The notes under the pieces were generated by a model that searched no databases, was not told where the DNA came from, and saw nothing but the letters and a program-made list of their open reading frames with translations. Positions 33,154 through 42,607 of a DNA stretch of 64,000 nt are shown in pieces. The position numbers and the translations under genes were made by a program. The stretch's first letter is position 1. Every line of letters starts with the position of its first letter. Where the stretch lies: NCBI GenBank assembly GCA_000702085.1, contig KL370861.1, positions 374,911-438,910 of the forward strand. The letters are read 5' to 3'. The stretch is from Lachnospiraceae bacterium P6A3. GTDB taxonomy: Bacteria > Bacillota > Clostridia > Lachnospirales > Lachnospiraceae.

Positions 33154-35223
33154 ATGAACGAAAAAATGGGAAATCTTTCGATAGACAGCGAAAATATATT
33201 CCCGATAATCAAGAAGTGGATGTACTCTGACCACGATATTTTCTATCGTGAGCTGGTATCCAACGGATGTGATGCGGTTACCAAGCTTAAGAAGCTGGAT
33301 ATGATGGGAGAGTATGAACTTCCCGAAGGTTTCAAGGGCAGAATCGATGTTGTTCTCGATCCCGCCGAGAAGACTATTTCCATTATCGATAACGGACTCG
33401 GAATGACTGCCGAAGAGGTAGAGGAATATATTACCAAGATCGCATTTTCCGGAGCTACCGATTTCATTGAGAAGTATAAGGATAAGAGCAATTCCGATCA
33501 GATCATCGGACATTTCGGACTCGGATTCTATTCCGCATTCATGGTCGCGGATGAAGTCCACATCGATACCCTTTCATACAAAGAGGGAGCAAAGCCCGTT
33601 CACTGGGAGTGCGACGGAAGCACATCATACAGCATCGCGGACGGAGATAAGGCTGAGGTCGGAACCAAGATCACTCTGTATGTAAATGAGGACTGCCTTG
33701 AGTTCTGCAATGAATACAAGGCAAGAGAAGTTCTCAAGAAGTACTGCGGCTTCATGCCCACAGAGATCTTCTTGTCCAAGGCGGGTGACGATTCCACGGA
33801 GACCATCGATCTCGAGGATAAGAGAGATGACGATGTCGTCGTAGAAGAGATCCATCCTACCGTAGAGAAGAAGGATGACGGAACGGAAGAGGTTAAGGGC
33901 AAAGAGAGATTAAAGATCAAAAAGCGCCCCGAACTCATCAACGATCCCACTCCTCTTTGGACCAAGACTCCTTCGGAGTGCACAAGAGAAGAGTATCTGG
34001 AGTTCTACCGCAAGGTATTCCAGGATTACAAAGAGCCTCTTTTCTGGATCCATTTGAATATGGATTATCCTTTCAACATGAAGGGAATCCTGTACTTCCC
34101 CAAGATCAATATGGAGTACGATTCGCTTGACGGAACCATCAAGCTTTACAATAATCAGGTATTTATAGCTGACAACATTAAAGAGGTAATTCCCGAATTC
34201 CTGATGCTCCTTAAGGGTGTCATCGATTGTCCCGATCTTCCTCTTAACGTTTCCAGAAGCGCACTTCAGAATGACGGCTTCGTAGCCAAGATCGAGGAGT
34301 ATATCTCCAAGAAGGTTGCCGAGAAGCTTTCCGGAATGTGCAAGACCGAGAAGGAAGATTACGAGAAATACTGGGATGACATTGCTCCCTTCATCAAATT
34401 CGGATGCCTCAAGGATGATAAGTTCTGCACCAAGATGAATGATTACATCCTCTTCAAGAACATCGACGGAAAGTACCTGACTCTTCCCGAGTGCCTTGAA
34501 ACCAAGCCCATCGACGGCGAGGATGAGGAAGCAGATAAGACTGAGGAGAGCGCAGAGGAGAATACCGAAGAAACTTCTGAAGAAGCTAAGGACGACGAGA
34601 AGAAGGAGAAGACCATCTACTATGTCACCGATCCTCAGCAGCAGAGCCAGTACATCGCAATGTTCAAGGCTTCCAAGATGGATGCGGTTATTCTTACCCA
34701 CAACATCGATATGCCTTTCATCCAGCAGCTTGAGAGCAAGAATGAGGGAATCAGATTCAAGCGTATCGATGCCGATGTCACCGATGCTATGAAGACCAAG
34801 ACTTCCAAGAAGGCAGAGGAAGAGCTTGCGGAGCTTACAACCAAGGTAGAAGGCATCATGAAGAAGGTGCTCAAGAAGGATAAGATCACCATCAAGGTTG
34901 AGAAGCTTAAGAATAAGAAGGTCGCTTCAATGCTTACCCTTTCAGAGGAAACCCGCAGAATGCAGGATATGATGAAGATGTATGCTGCAAGGGGAATGGA
35001 TATGGGCAGCTTCGGAAGCGAGGGAGAAACCCTTATCCTCAATGCCGGACATCCTCTTGTAAAGTATGTTACCGAGCATGAAGACGGAGAAAACACCCGC
35101 ATGATATGCGAGCAGCTCTATGATCTTGCCAAGATCCAGCAGGCTCCTCTTTCCGCAGATGACATGGCGACATTCATCACCAGAAGCAATGATATTCTCC
35201 TTATGCTTGCAGGTGAAAAATAA
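33154..35223 (+). CDS. htpG: Hsp90-family chaperone HtpG
   Basis: 689 aa. N-terminal GHKL ATPase: ELVSNGCDAV, DNGLGMTAEEV and GHFGLGFYSAFMV (about 28-125) bind ATP. The middle domain follows (PLWTKTPSECTREEYLEFYRK region, about 265-440) and then the C-terminal dimerisation domain. It is longer than most bacterial HtpG (620-640 aa): an acidic Glu/Thr/Asp-rich insertion lies at about 452-487, and there is a charged stretch before the middle domain at about 228-255. AAGGAGGCG precedes the ATG. The single-gene transcript is bounded by a CIRCE-promoter and a terminator, so HrcA control is expected. Confidence 0.95.
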   Translation: MNEKMGNLSIDSENIFPIIKKWMYSDHDIFYRELVSNGCDAVTKLKKLDMMGEYELPEGFKGRIDVVLDPAEKTISIIDNGLGMTAEEVEEYITKIAFSGATDFIEKYKDKSNSDQIIGHFGLGFYSAFMVADEVHIDTLSYKEGAKPVHWECDGSTSYSIADGDKAEVGTKITLYVNEDCLEFCNEYKAREVLKKYCGFMPTEIFLSKAGDDSTETIDLEDKRDDDVVVEEIHPTVEKKDDGTEEVKGKERLKIKKRPELINDPTPLWTKTPSECTREEYLEFYRKVFQDYKEPLFWIHLNMDYPFNMKGILYFPKINMEYDSLDGTIKLYNNQVFIADNIKEVIPEFLMLLKGVIDCPDLPLNVSRSALQNDGFVAKIEEYISKKVAEKLSGMCKTEKEDYEKYWDDIAPFIKFGCLKDDKFCTKMNDYILFKNIDGKYLTLPECLETKPIDGEDEEADKTEESAEENTEETSEEAKDDEKKEKTIYYVTDPQQQSQYIAMFKASKMDAVILTHNIDMPFIQQLESKNEGIRFKRIDADVTDAMKTKTSKKAEEELAELTTKVEGIMKKVLKKDKITIKVEKLKNKKVASMLTLSEETRRMQDMMKMYAARGMDMGSFGSEGETLILNAGHPLVKYVTEHEDGENTRMICEQLYDLAKIQQAPLSADDMATFITRSNDILLMLAGEK

Positions 35224-35241
35224 TACGTAAATACTGTAAAT

Positions 35242-35277
35242 GCCCCGAAGAAATCCGCGTTTCTTCGGGGCGTTTTT
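35242..35277 (+). terminator. Intrinsic terminator after htpG
   Basis: A perfect 12-bp stem GCCCCGAAGAAA/TTTCTTCGGGGC with a 6-nt loop, followed by GTTTTT. Confidence 0.9.
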
Positions 35278-35279
35278 GG

Positions 35280-35308
35280 TTTACTAAACAGGCGTTTTTT
35301 GGTATACT
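35280..35308 (+). promoter_or_regulatory. Sigma70-type promoter of the four-gene cassette
   Basis: TTTACT (35280-35285), a 17-nt spacer and TATACT (35303-35308), 32 nt before the start of the first gene. The same TTTACT -35 with a 17-nt spacer occurs at purA. Confidence 0.7.
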
Positions 35309-35340
35309 TTATGTATCTTTGTGAAGGTGGAGAAGGATAC

Positions 35341-38300
35341 ATGCGCCGAGTTCTTTCGAGAATATTACAGGGCAATTACACATCTGAAGATCTTTCTCTT
35401 GATTTTTCCTGTTCCAGGATAGAATTGGACGTTCTCGCAGGTGAGGAATACGAAGGTTCTTTCCACGTTTATTCGTCATCCAATGTGATCCCCGAGGGAA
35501 AGGTAGTATCATCCGATCTGAGGATGGTGCTCATTTCGGATACCCTTACGGGCAAAGACTCCGAGATCACCTACAGACTTAATCCCGCATACTGCAATGA
35601 GGGAGACAATGTAAAAGGTGTTTTCTCCATCATTTCAAATATGGGAGAGTACTATATCCCTTTTTCGGTCAATATCGTAAGATCGGTTCCCGATTCTTCC
35701 ATAGGACCCGTTAAGAACCTGTTCCATTTCACCAACCTGGCAAGGGCTGAGTGGAAGGAAGCACTCTCACTTTTCTATTCAAAGAATTTCCCCTATGTCA
35801 TAGCTGATTCCGATACGCAGACAAAGCTTGCATATAAGGCTCTTTCCGCGCAGAGGGGCAATGAACTGAATATGGAGGAGTTCCTTATCTACGCGGGCAA
35901 AAAGAACCGCGTCAATTACACGTTCAGGCAAGGGGAGGTCAATGTATCAGTTTCTTCCTCCGAACGCGGTATGGGACTTAAGGAAGTATCCGTCGAGATA
36001 GGCAAGGACGGATGGGGTTACACTCATCTTGATGTTAAATGCGAAGGCGGTTTTCTTTTCTCGGAAACGTCGGTGCTTAATGCCGATGATTTTTCGGGAA
36101 ATATCTGCTCGCTCAAATTCTTCGTGGATTCATCCGCGTGTGCATCGGGACTTCATCCCGGCAAGATAATCCTGTCCAATTCATATACCGAGCTTGTTAT
36201 ACCCGTATGGCTCAGTGTGGGCGGTAAGAGTAAAACCGCCGGTGAGGAGCATTCCAAGAAAACACTCTTTGTCAGGGTTACCAAGATCTATGTCAGCAAG
36301 ATACTCGGCGAGATAGAGAGAAACACTTATATCGCTGAGGTCAGCAGGCTTATAGATCATATACTTACTCTTGATGAGTACGATATAACGGCTAAGCTTA
36401 TGCAGGCTCATGTCCTTATGCTTCAGGGAAGGGACAGCGAGGCTCAGTGGACTTGCGATTACGCTTCGCAGCTTCTTGAGAAAAACGATAACAACAGAGC
36501 GGTGGATTCAAAATCCCTCGTGCTTGATAATGCATATCTCGATTACCTGAGAATACTCACCGGTGATGACAAGACCGTGAGCAAAGCACGCAAACATCTT
36601 GAGGAAATGTCCAAACGTTACAGGGATGACTGGCGTGTAAGATGGATCTATTCGAAAGCACGTTTCGCTGAAAACAATGATATCCCCGCATTCTGGAACG
36701 CACTCAGAAAACTCAGCGAGGAAGACTGTAACAGCCCCGCTATTTATGCCGAGGGAACACTTCTGTTAAAAGAAGACCCTTCCCTGGCATCCGAACCTGA
36801 CAGGTTTACTTTGAGAACGATCCTCTTCGGCCTTAAGAGAGGTATCCTCGGCGAGGAGATCAAAGAAAACCTTCTCTACATTTCCGGAAGAAGCCGTACC
36901 GCGCTTCCCATGCTTTTAAGAGCACTTGAGGAAATGTATAAAGTAAGTCCCGACAACCGTATCCTGGAGGAAATCTGCTCGCAGCTTATCAGAAGCTTCA
37001 GACGTGACGAGCAGGCTGCGGTCTGGTATAAGAGAGCGGCCCAGGAGGATATCAGACTTACCAACCTCTATGAGAATTACATTATGAGTCTCGGCGAAGA
37101 TTCATTCGAAGACATTCCCATGAATGTCCTCAAATATTTCTCCATGTCCGATACTCTCGATGCAGTACATACAGGAAGCCTTTATCATTATGTGATCAGG
37201 CACAAGAGAGACATAGGTCCTCTCTTTGATGTATATCTTCCCAAGATGGAAAGCTTTGCGATGGACCAAATCGGCAAGGGAGTTATCACCAGACACCTGG
37301 CCGCGGTTTATTACGATGTTATCAATCCCGCATCCCTTGACAGAAACAATGCAAGGATATTTGCGGACATGCTTTATTCCGTATGGCTCCAGTCATCGGA
37401 TTCCAAGTATGTTAAGGCATATGTATATCAAAAGGGATTTAAAAATCCGTGGGAATATAAGCTGGGTGAGGGCAACGGATGGATATCCGTATACGGCAAC
37501 GATTACGTGGTTGCACTTGAAGACTCTTACGGCAACAGATATGTAAAGAGCTCCGACTATACCCTCGAAAAACTCATGCTTCCCGGTAAGTTCATAAAGG
37601 CTGTTGCGGACTGTGTTTATGACAACGACAGATTCAACATGAACATTCTTCATACCGCTAAGGGAGAAGTTACGGTTGATGAAAGTAATATCCTCAGGTA
37701 TCAGAATCTTGCCGCATCTCAGGAACTTGAAAGAAGCGTTGCGGATTCTTATATGCTCAGGCTTCTTGATTACTTTGCTCTTAAGGGCGACAGACTGTCT
37801 CTTATAAACGGACTTAAGAATCTTCATCCCGGACTTATGAATGCCGAGGATAAGTGCGAAGTTATGAGACTGATGCTCATGACTGCGGACTATAAGCCTA
37901 TATATGAATTAATCAAAGCCTGCGGACCCTATTTTGCGGATCCCAGATATATGCAGACATTCCTGGACAGAAGGCTTATCGATACGGAAGGCGAAGATCC
38001 CATACTTACCGCATCCGCAATCTATTGCGTAAGCCTGGGCAAAAAGGACGGAATAATCCTTCAGTATCTGTCGGATTATTATTCCGGTCAGTGCAAGGAT
38101 CTGAGAAATATCTGGAGAATGTCCGGCGGATACGGAGTCAACCGTAAGGGCATAGAAGAGAGAATGATCATACAGATGCTCTACAGCGGGGCATTTGTGG
38201 GTGAGAGGAACGAGATCTTCGAGGATTATCTGATAGACGATCCCGATACGGAAGTGGTAAGGGCATTCCTGCTTCAGTCCTGTTACGATTATTTCGTACA

Positions 38301-38967
38301 TGAGAAGCTGATCGCTCCGAGCGTATTTGCGGAACTCGAAAAATACGAGACGGATTTTAAAGCTCTTCCCAAGGAAGCATCCCTTGCTTATCTGAAATAT
38401 TATTCGGAATCTCCCAGGGAGATCACCGATGAGATAAGAGTCAGGATAATCTCTCTTCTTGAGATGATGATGAAAGACCGTATTCATCTGGGAATGTTCC
38501 AGAGCTTTTTGTCCGAAGAAGCATTCCCCGAGGGTGATCTGAGAACGGATCTTCTCGAAGTACTGGATGTAATGCATGACCGTACCATTATCGATTACAG
38601 GGCATCCGAGGGAAATACCGCGATCATCCATTACACATTTGCGGGCGATTCGGAAGAAGACTGCAAGTATAAAGAAGAACGCATGAGAGATGTATGCGGA
38701 GGAGTATGCTTCAAAGAGTTCGTACTCTTTTTCGGAGAATGTGTTCAGTACTATATAACCGAGGAGACGGCTGCCGGATCGGAGCTTAAGACCAGCGGAG
38801 TACTCAGGAAAAATGATGTGCTGGGCGCTTCCGAAGGATCCGTGTTCGGGCTGATATCCGATATGCTTGTCAGCAACACCCTTCAGGATTACGACACATT
38901 CGATAAGCTTTACGACGAATATTACAGAAAAGAATTTTTGAACAAAAAACTGTTCAGTCTGGAGTGA
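35341..38967 (+). CDS. Giant DUF5717-like repeat protein of unknown function
   Basis: 1208 aa from the ATG at 35341 (GGAGAAGGA 4 nt upstream; an earlier TTG at 35299 falls in the promoter). No signal peptide or membrane helix. The N-terminal 300 residues look beta-rich, with two Ig-like or sandwich-like segments; the rest is helical and reminiscent of TPR/alpha-solenoid repeats (QAHVLMLQGRDSEAQWTCDY and similar). I believe it belongs to a family restricted to Clostridia (DUF5717) and found next to an Hsp70-like gene; this cannot be verified here. First gene of four with gaps of 1, -1 and 6 nt. Probably a large scaffold or client-binding partner of the next protein; the function is unknown. 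Confidence 0.7.
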   Translation: MRRVLSRILQGNYTSEDLSLDFSCSRIELDVLAGEEYEGSFHVYSSSNVIPEGKVVSSDLRMVLISDTLTGKDSEITYRLNPAYCNEGDNVKGVFSIISNMGEYYIPFSVNIVRSVPDSSIGPVKNLFHFTNLARAEWKEALSLFYSKNFPYVIADSDTQTKLAYKALSAQRGNELNMEEFLIYAGKKNRVNYTFRQGEVNVSVSSSERGMGLKEVSVEIGKDGWGYTHLDVKCEGGFLFSETSVLNADDFSGNICSLKFFVDSSACASGLHPGKIILSNSYTELVIPVWLSVGGKSKTAGEEHSKKTLFVRVTKIYVSKILGEIERNTYIAEVSRLIDHILTLDEYDITAKLMQAHVLMLQGRDSEAQWTCDYASQLLEKNDNNRAVDSKSLVLDNAYLDYLRILTGDDKTVSKARKHLEEMSKRYRDDWRVRWIYSKARFAENNDIPAFWNALRKLSEEDCNSPAIYAEGTLLLKEDPSLASEPDRFTLRTILFGLKRGILGEEIKENLLYISGRSRTALPMLLRALEEMYKVSPDNRILEEICSQLIRSFRRDEQAAVWYKRAAQEDIRLTNLYENYIMSLGEDSFEDIPMNVLKYFSMSDTLDAVHTGSLYHYVIRHKRDIGPLFDVYLPKMESFAMDQIGKGVITRHLAAVYYDVINPASLDRNNARIFADMLYSVWLQSSDSKYVKAYVYQKGFKNPWEYKLGEGNGWISVYGNDYVVALEDSYGNRYVKSSDYTLEKLMLPGKFIKAVADCVYDNDRFNMNILHTAKGEVTVDESNILRYQNLAASQELERSVADSYMLRLLDYFALKGDRLSLINGLKNLHPGLMNAEDKCEVMRLMLMTADYKPIYELIKACGPYFADPRYMQTFLDRRLIDTEGEDPILTASAIYCVSLGKKDGIILQYLSDYYSGQCKDLRNIWRMSGGYGVNRKGIEERMIIQMLYSGAFVGERNEIFEDYLIDDPDTEVVRAFLLQSCYDYFVHEKLIAPSVFAELEKYETDFKALPKEASLAYLKYYSESPREITDEIRVRIISLLEMMMKDRIHLGMFQSFLSEEAFPEGDLRTDLLEVLDVMHDRTIIDYRASEGNTAIIHYTFAGDSEEDCKYKEERMRDVCGGVCFKEFVLFFGECVQYYITEETAAGSELKTSGVLRKNDVLGASEGSVFGLISDMLVSNTLQDYDTFDKLYDEYYRKEFLNKKLFSLE

Positions 38968-38968
38968 T

Positions 38969-40240
38969 ATGCTTAAACTTCCCGGGGGCTTTGGAAGCTC
39001 CGGAAAACGATATATAGTCGGCTTCGATCTGAGCGATGTTTCCTGCGGTATCAGCTACTGCTCCGACCGCGGAGATATCCGCACGGTCTCTTTGGTTGCG
39101 GGAAGCGAGGAGTATGTTATCCCAGTGGCACTTTCCAAGAGACACGGTGCCGGACAGTGGTTCTTCGGAAAAGAAGCCTTTACCTCATCCGATGCGGGTG
39201 AGAGTATTCTTGTCACGGGACTGTACAGTAAGGCTCTTACCGGTGAAGACACTCAGATAGACGGTCTTGTTTACGGAGCGGATTCGCTTCTTACCCTGTA
39301 TCTGAAGAGAGCCTTCGGGCTTTTGCAGAATGTGGGGTCTTCCGACAGAATGGAAGCGGTTATGTTCACACTTCCGGAAGTTACCGACAGAGCCATGGAG
39401 CTTATAAAGGAATGCCTGAAGAGTCTTCATATCAAGACCGATAAGGTATTTTTCCTCAGTCATTCTGAGAGCTTTTTCTATTATGTTTCCAATCAGGGTG
39501 AAGACAGGATGCATCTTAATCCCATCCTGTTCACCGTAGACGATAAATACATAACTCAGACAAAGCTTCCTCTTAACAGGCGCACGACACCTCAGGTGGT
39601 CTATGCGGAAAATTCATATTTCGAACTTCCTGCGGGAAGAGGCGCACTTCCCGATGAACTGGATAACCTGCTTCTTAAAGCCGCTCAGGGCGGAAGGGAA
39701 TTCGGACAGGAATATTCCTACTATCTTGTGGGTGAGGACTTTGCCGAAGAAGCAATATCCAATTCACTCAAGTTCATGTGCAGCAGGGGTAAGGTTTACG
39801 GAGGAACCAATCTCTTTTCCAAAGGTGCCGTATATGCCCTTTTGGAAAAGCTTAAAACTCCCGGAGAACCTTCACCTTATATATTCCTCGGCGAGGATAA
39901 GCTTTCCGCAAATATCGGAATGAACATCTTAAGCCAGGGAAGCGATGTTTACTACGCACTGCTGGATGCCGGCACCTGCTGGTACGAAGCGGAAGCGGAA
40001 CTGGAATTCTACATATCCGGAGGAAATGATATAACTCTTACCTTGTCGTCCATCATCGGCGGCGGTAATTCGGACGTTATCATCACACTTGAAGGATATG
40101 AAGGTGAACTGACCAGAATGAAACTGACGGCGACCATGTCGGGTCCCGGACAGCTCAGTATCGTTATAGAAGACAAGGGACTCGGTGCTTTTACCCAGAC
40201 CAAGGCCCGTAAATGGGAAGAGGAGATAAAACTTCCGTAA
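38969..40240 (+). CDS. Hsp70/actin-fold-like protein (DUF5716-like)
   Basis: 423 aa, cytoplasmic. YIVGFDLSDVSCGISY resembles the phosphate-1 loop of Hsp70 and actin-fold ATPases, and an internal CSRGKVYGGTNLFSKGAVYALLEK stretch (described in two parts: CSRGKVYGGTNLF and KGAVYALLEK) is where such proteins carry a late nucleotide-contact region. The canonical DLGTT is altered, so ATP hydrolysis is doubtful. The C-terminal 100 residues (LTLTLSS- and ITLEGYEGEL-type strands) are beta-rich, like a short substrate-binding domain. It starts 1 nt after the giant protein and its stop overlaps the next start. Most likely a diverged chaperone-like component of the cassette. Confidence 0.7.
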   Translation: MLKLPGGFGSSGKRYIVGFDLSDVSCGISYCSDRGDIRTVSLVAGSEEYVIPVALSKRHGAGQWFFGKEAFTSSDAGESILVTGLYSKALTGEDTQIDGLVYGADSLLTLYLKRAFGLLQNVGSSDRMEAVMFTLPEVTDRAMELIKECLKSLHIKTDKVFFLSHSESFFYYVSNQGEDRMHLNPILFTVDDKYITQTKLPLNRRTTPQVVYAENSYFELPAGRGALPDELDNLLLKAAQGGREFGQEYSYYLVGEDFAEEAISNSLKFMCSRGKVYGGTNLFSKGAVYALLEKLKTPGEPSPYIFLGEDKLSANIGMNILSQGSDVYYALLDAGTCWYEAEAELEFYISGGNDITLTLSSIIGGGNSDVIITLEGYEGELTRMKLTATMSGPGQLSIVIEDKGLGAFTQTKARKWEEEIKLP

Positions 40241-41100
40241 TGGCATCAAGAATATCTCTCAGCATCGGAATATATTCTCAGGTCCCCTATGTAATGCCGG
40301 CAATCGAGATCCCGGTTTATTGCATAGAGGAGCTTTGTGTTGCCTTTAAGGAGAATGCTGTTCTTATCGATGAGCAGATAATGAACAAACCTCTTCTGGA
40401 ATGGATTTACAGAGATCTGGGACTTAAGGAACTTGCGGATGCGCTTGCGGGTATCGTTGCCGCAAAAGGCACCCTCGGCGATTTCTGCAGATATATTCTC
40501 GAATACACCGGACTCTTTGACAGGGCCACCGTATTTGAAATCTGCAAAATGCTTACCATGGGCGTTGGAATGTCCACTCTCGAAAGGCAGAAGAAGCAGG
40601 CGGACAATCTGTCGGAAAGCGGCAATTTCGAAGCGGCGATCCATGCGTACAGAAATGTTATTGCAAAGTGCGGAGGACTGGATGCCACAACTTCACAGGC
40701 TTCGCTTTCGCTTCTCGGAAATGTATATCACAATCTCGGATGTTCATATGCCGGCATGATGAAATACAGACTGGCGGCAGCATCCTTTAAGAAAGCATGC
40801 GAGTGTGAGGATACTCCCGCACATCGTCACAGCTATATCGCATCTCTCAGGCTTTCCATGTCGGGCCCCGATTTTGTTAAGTATGTTGCGACTCATCCGG
40901 AACTGGGTCCCGATTCCATCGCAATCGACGGAGAAATCGATTCTCTGAAAAAAGAATACGAATCATGCGGAGAGGGTATGTCGCATCAGATCATGAAGAA
41001 GACCAAAGAGTCCATGGATTACAATGACATATCACGCGATAACGAGCATATCCTTGAAGGTCTCAAGGACAAGTACAGAAGTCAGATGCCTGTCGGTTAA
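40240..41100 (+). CDS. TPR-like protein of the four-gene cassette
   Basis: 286 aa from the ATG at 40240, which shares its A with the upstream stop (TAATG); GAGGAG lies 13-19 nt upstream. No signal peptide. Residues about 115-215 contain two to three tetratricopeptide-like helix pairs (LSESGNFEAAIHAYRNVI, NLGCSYAGMMKYRLAAASF), which mediate protein-protein contact. The N-terminal 110 residues are helical and unrecognised. Translational coupling with the Hsp70-like gene suggests a fixed stoichiometry, in the manner of a co-chaperone. Confidence 0.7.
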   Translation: MASRISLSIGIYSQVPYVMPAIEIPVYCIEELCVAFKENAVLIDEQIMNKPLLEWIYRDLGLKELADALAGIVAAKGTLGDFCRYILEYTGLFDRATVFEICKMLTMGVGMSTLERQKKQADNLSESGNFEAAIHAYRNVIAKCGGLDATTSQASLSLLGNVYHNLGCSYAGMMKYRLAAASFKKACECEDTPAHRHSYIASLRLSMSGPDFVKYVATHPELGPDSIAIDGEIDSLKKEYESCGEGMSHQIMKKTKESMDYNDISRDNEHILEGLKDKYRSQMPVG

Positions 41101-41106
41101 GGAAAA

Positions 41107-42285
41107 ATGGGATTTTTATCAAAACTGTTTAAAATTGCATCGGGTAAAAAGCATGCCTTCGCCGAAGAAGAAAACGAGGAAATCGTATACGACAGGGAAG
41201 GCATTGATTTTCATGACCAGACTCAGCGTACGAGATATGTGGCTGAGTGTCTCGAACAGATTGCCGAAGGCAGCAGGGAAATGGATCTTCTCAGAAATGA
41301 GTACGATCTCGTGACATCTTACCTGAAGGATATGGAAGAGATCGAAGCTCTTCCCGATAAGCAGAGGCACGAGATTGACGCCCTTGCAAGGCAGATTGAA
41401 AGCTACGAAAGCGATATCGAAAAATTCAGGACCAGAAAATCCCCTCTTACCGATGAGCAGTTTGCTTCCCTCAGGAGAAGGGAGAAGGAAATCCCCGAGG
41501 GACTTTCCAAGATAAAAGAAAACGAACGCATGGCAGTTCTTATCAAGAAGGATTTAAAGAGACTCGACGGTGAGAGAAAGGCTCTTGCATTCAGGGAATC
41601 GGAGCTTGACGAGACCATGGAGAATATGCGCGGCATGGCTGTTATTTTCACCGTGGCCGCTGCGGCTCTTATGATAATCCTGGCAATAATGCAGTTTGCC
41701 TTCGGAATGACCGTATACATCGGTTATTTCCTTGCAATAGCAACTGTTGCCATAGCACTTACCGTAGTGTGCGTTAAGTATATAGATGCCAATAAGGAGC
41801 TTTCCAAAGCTTCCGGAAATATGGGAAAACTTATCCAGCTTCAGAACACGGTTAAGATAAGATACGTCAATAACAGGAATCTTCTTCAGTACCTGTACAT
41901 AAAGTTTGAATGCAAAAACGGCAAGGAACTGGACGATCTCTGGGGAATGTACACTCAGGAAGCGGAAGAAAGAAGAGCCTTCAATGAAAATTCCGCAGGA
42001 GCCGAGATTGCAAAAGATGATCTGATAAGACTTTTGAGTAAATATCATGTCGCCCGTCCCAGAAGATGGCTGGACCAGATCCCGGCCCTTCTCGATAAAC
42101 GCGAGATGGTGGAGCTGCGTCACGGATACATATTAAGGCGCCAGTCGCTCCGCGAGCAGATCGACTATAACGAGACCAGGGCCCGCTCCGCCAAAGAGGA
42201 GATCACATCCCTCGCCAAGGCTTATCCCATGTATGCCGGCGAGATCCTCGAAATGACCGAAAAATTCGATCCGGAAACAGAATAA
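41107..42285 (+). CDS. Coiled-coil membrane protein of the four-gene cassette
   Basis: 392 aa. A long helical, charged N-terminal half (about 45-172) is predicted coiled coil. Two transmembrane helices (about 177-199 and 203-225) form a hairpin, so both ends face the cytoplasm, and a second helical region (about 228-392) follows with basic RPRRWLDQIP and ALLDKRE. It is the only cassette member with membrane segments and so is probably the membrane anchor. It starts 6 nt after the TPR gene; AAGGA lies just before the ATG. No family recognised. Confidence 0.65.
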   Translation: MGFLSKLFKIASGKKHAFAEEENEEIVYDREGIDFHDQTQRTRYVAECLEQIAEGSREMDLLRNEYDLVTSYLKDMEEIEALPDKQRHEIDALARQIESYESDIEKFRTRKSPLTDEQFASLRRREKEIPEGLSKIKENERMAVLIKKDLKRLDGERKALAFRESELDETMENMRGMAVIFTVAAAALMIILAIMQFAFGMTVYIGYFLAIATVAIALTVVCVKYIDANKELSKASGNMGKLIQLQNTVKIRYVNNRNLLQYLYIKFECKNGKELDDLWGMYTQEAEERRAFNENSAGAEIAKDDLIRLLSKYHVARPRRWLDQIPALLDKREMVELRHGYILRRQSLREQIDYNETRARSAKEEITSLAKAYPMYAGEILEMTEKFDPETE

Positions 42286-42289
42286 GATT

Positions 42290-42532
42290 CAGTCAGCGGC
42301 GTGCGGGCGTAATTATATTTTTATGCGACATTTGAGCAAGCCGTGAAATTTCTTGGAATGCCTCATGAAAACAGGTGGGATTTTGCCCGGATGGCAAAAT
42401 CAGCGAACATGAGACAGGAAGTCGAATGTGAGCGACACCGGAAGATGCATGGGATGGAATGCATTCCTTAGAAATTACCGGCGAAGCGATCATGAGCAGA
42501 AAAATATAATTACGCCCGTGCGTCACTGACGG
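42290..42532. repeat. 243-bp imperfect inverted-repeat element (MITE-like or structured RNA)
   Basis: The two ends are inverted copies: CAGTCAGCGGCGTGCGGGCG at the left and its imperfect complement at the right, including a 19-bp perfect core CGGGCGTAATTATATTTTT. Pairing continues less perfectly inward (AATTTCT and GGAATGC on both arms) for about 75 nt. The centre holds GATTTTGCC/GGCAAAATC as a small hairpin and GC-rich conserved-looking sequence. No ORF is present. It accounts for most of the 322-nt gap before purC; the remainder holds the purC promoter. Confidence 0.7.
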
Positions 42533-42539
42533 ATTGATA

Positions 42540-42568
42540 TTGCAACCGGGGGCATAAAAGTGTATATT
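42540..42568 (+). promoter_or_regulatory. Sigma70-type promoter of purC
   Basis: TTGCAA (42540-42545), a 17-nt spacer and TATATT (42563-42568), 39 nt before the start. No purine riboswitch is visible in the short leader. Confidence 0.7.
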
Positions 42569-42607
42569 ATTTGGGTCTTTAAACTGACCTTTAAGAGGAG
42601 ATAAAAA

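Noticed and set aside
42570-42607. Purine riboswitch before purC
   Set aside because: The leader after the promoter is under 40 nt and lacks the conserved junction sequences.
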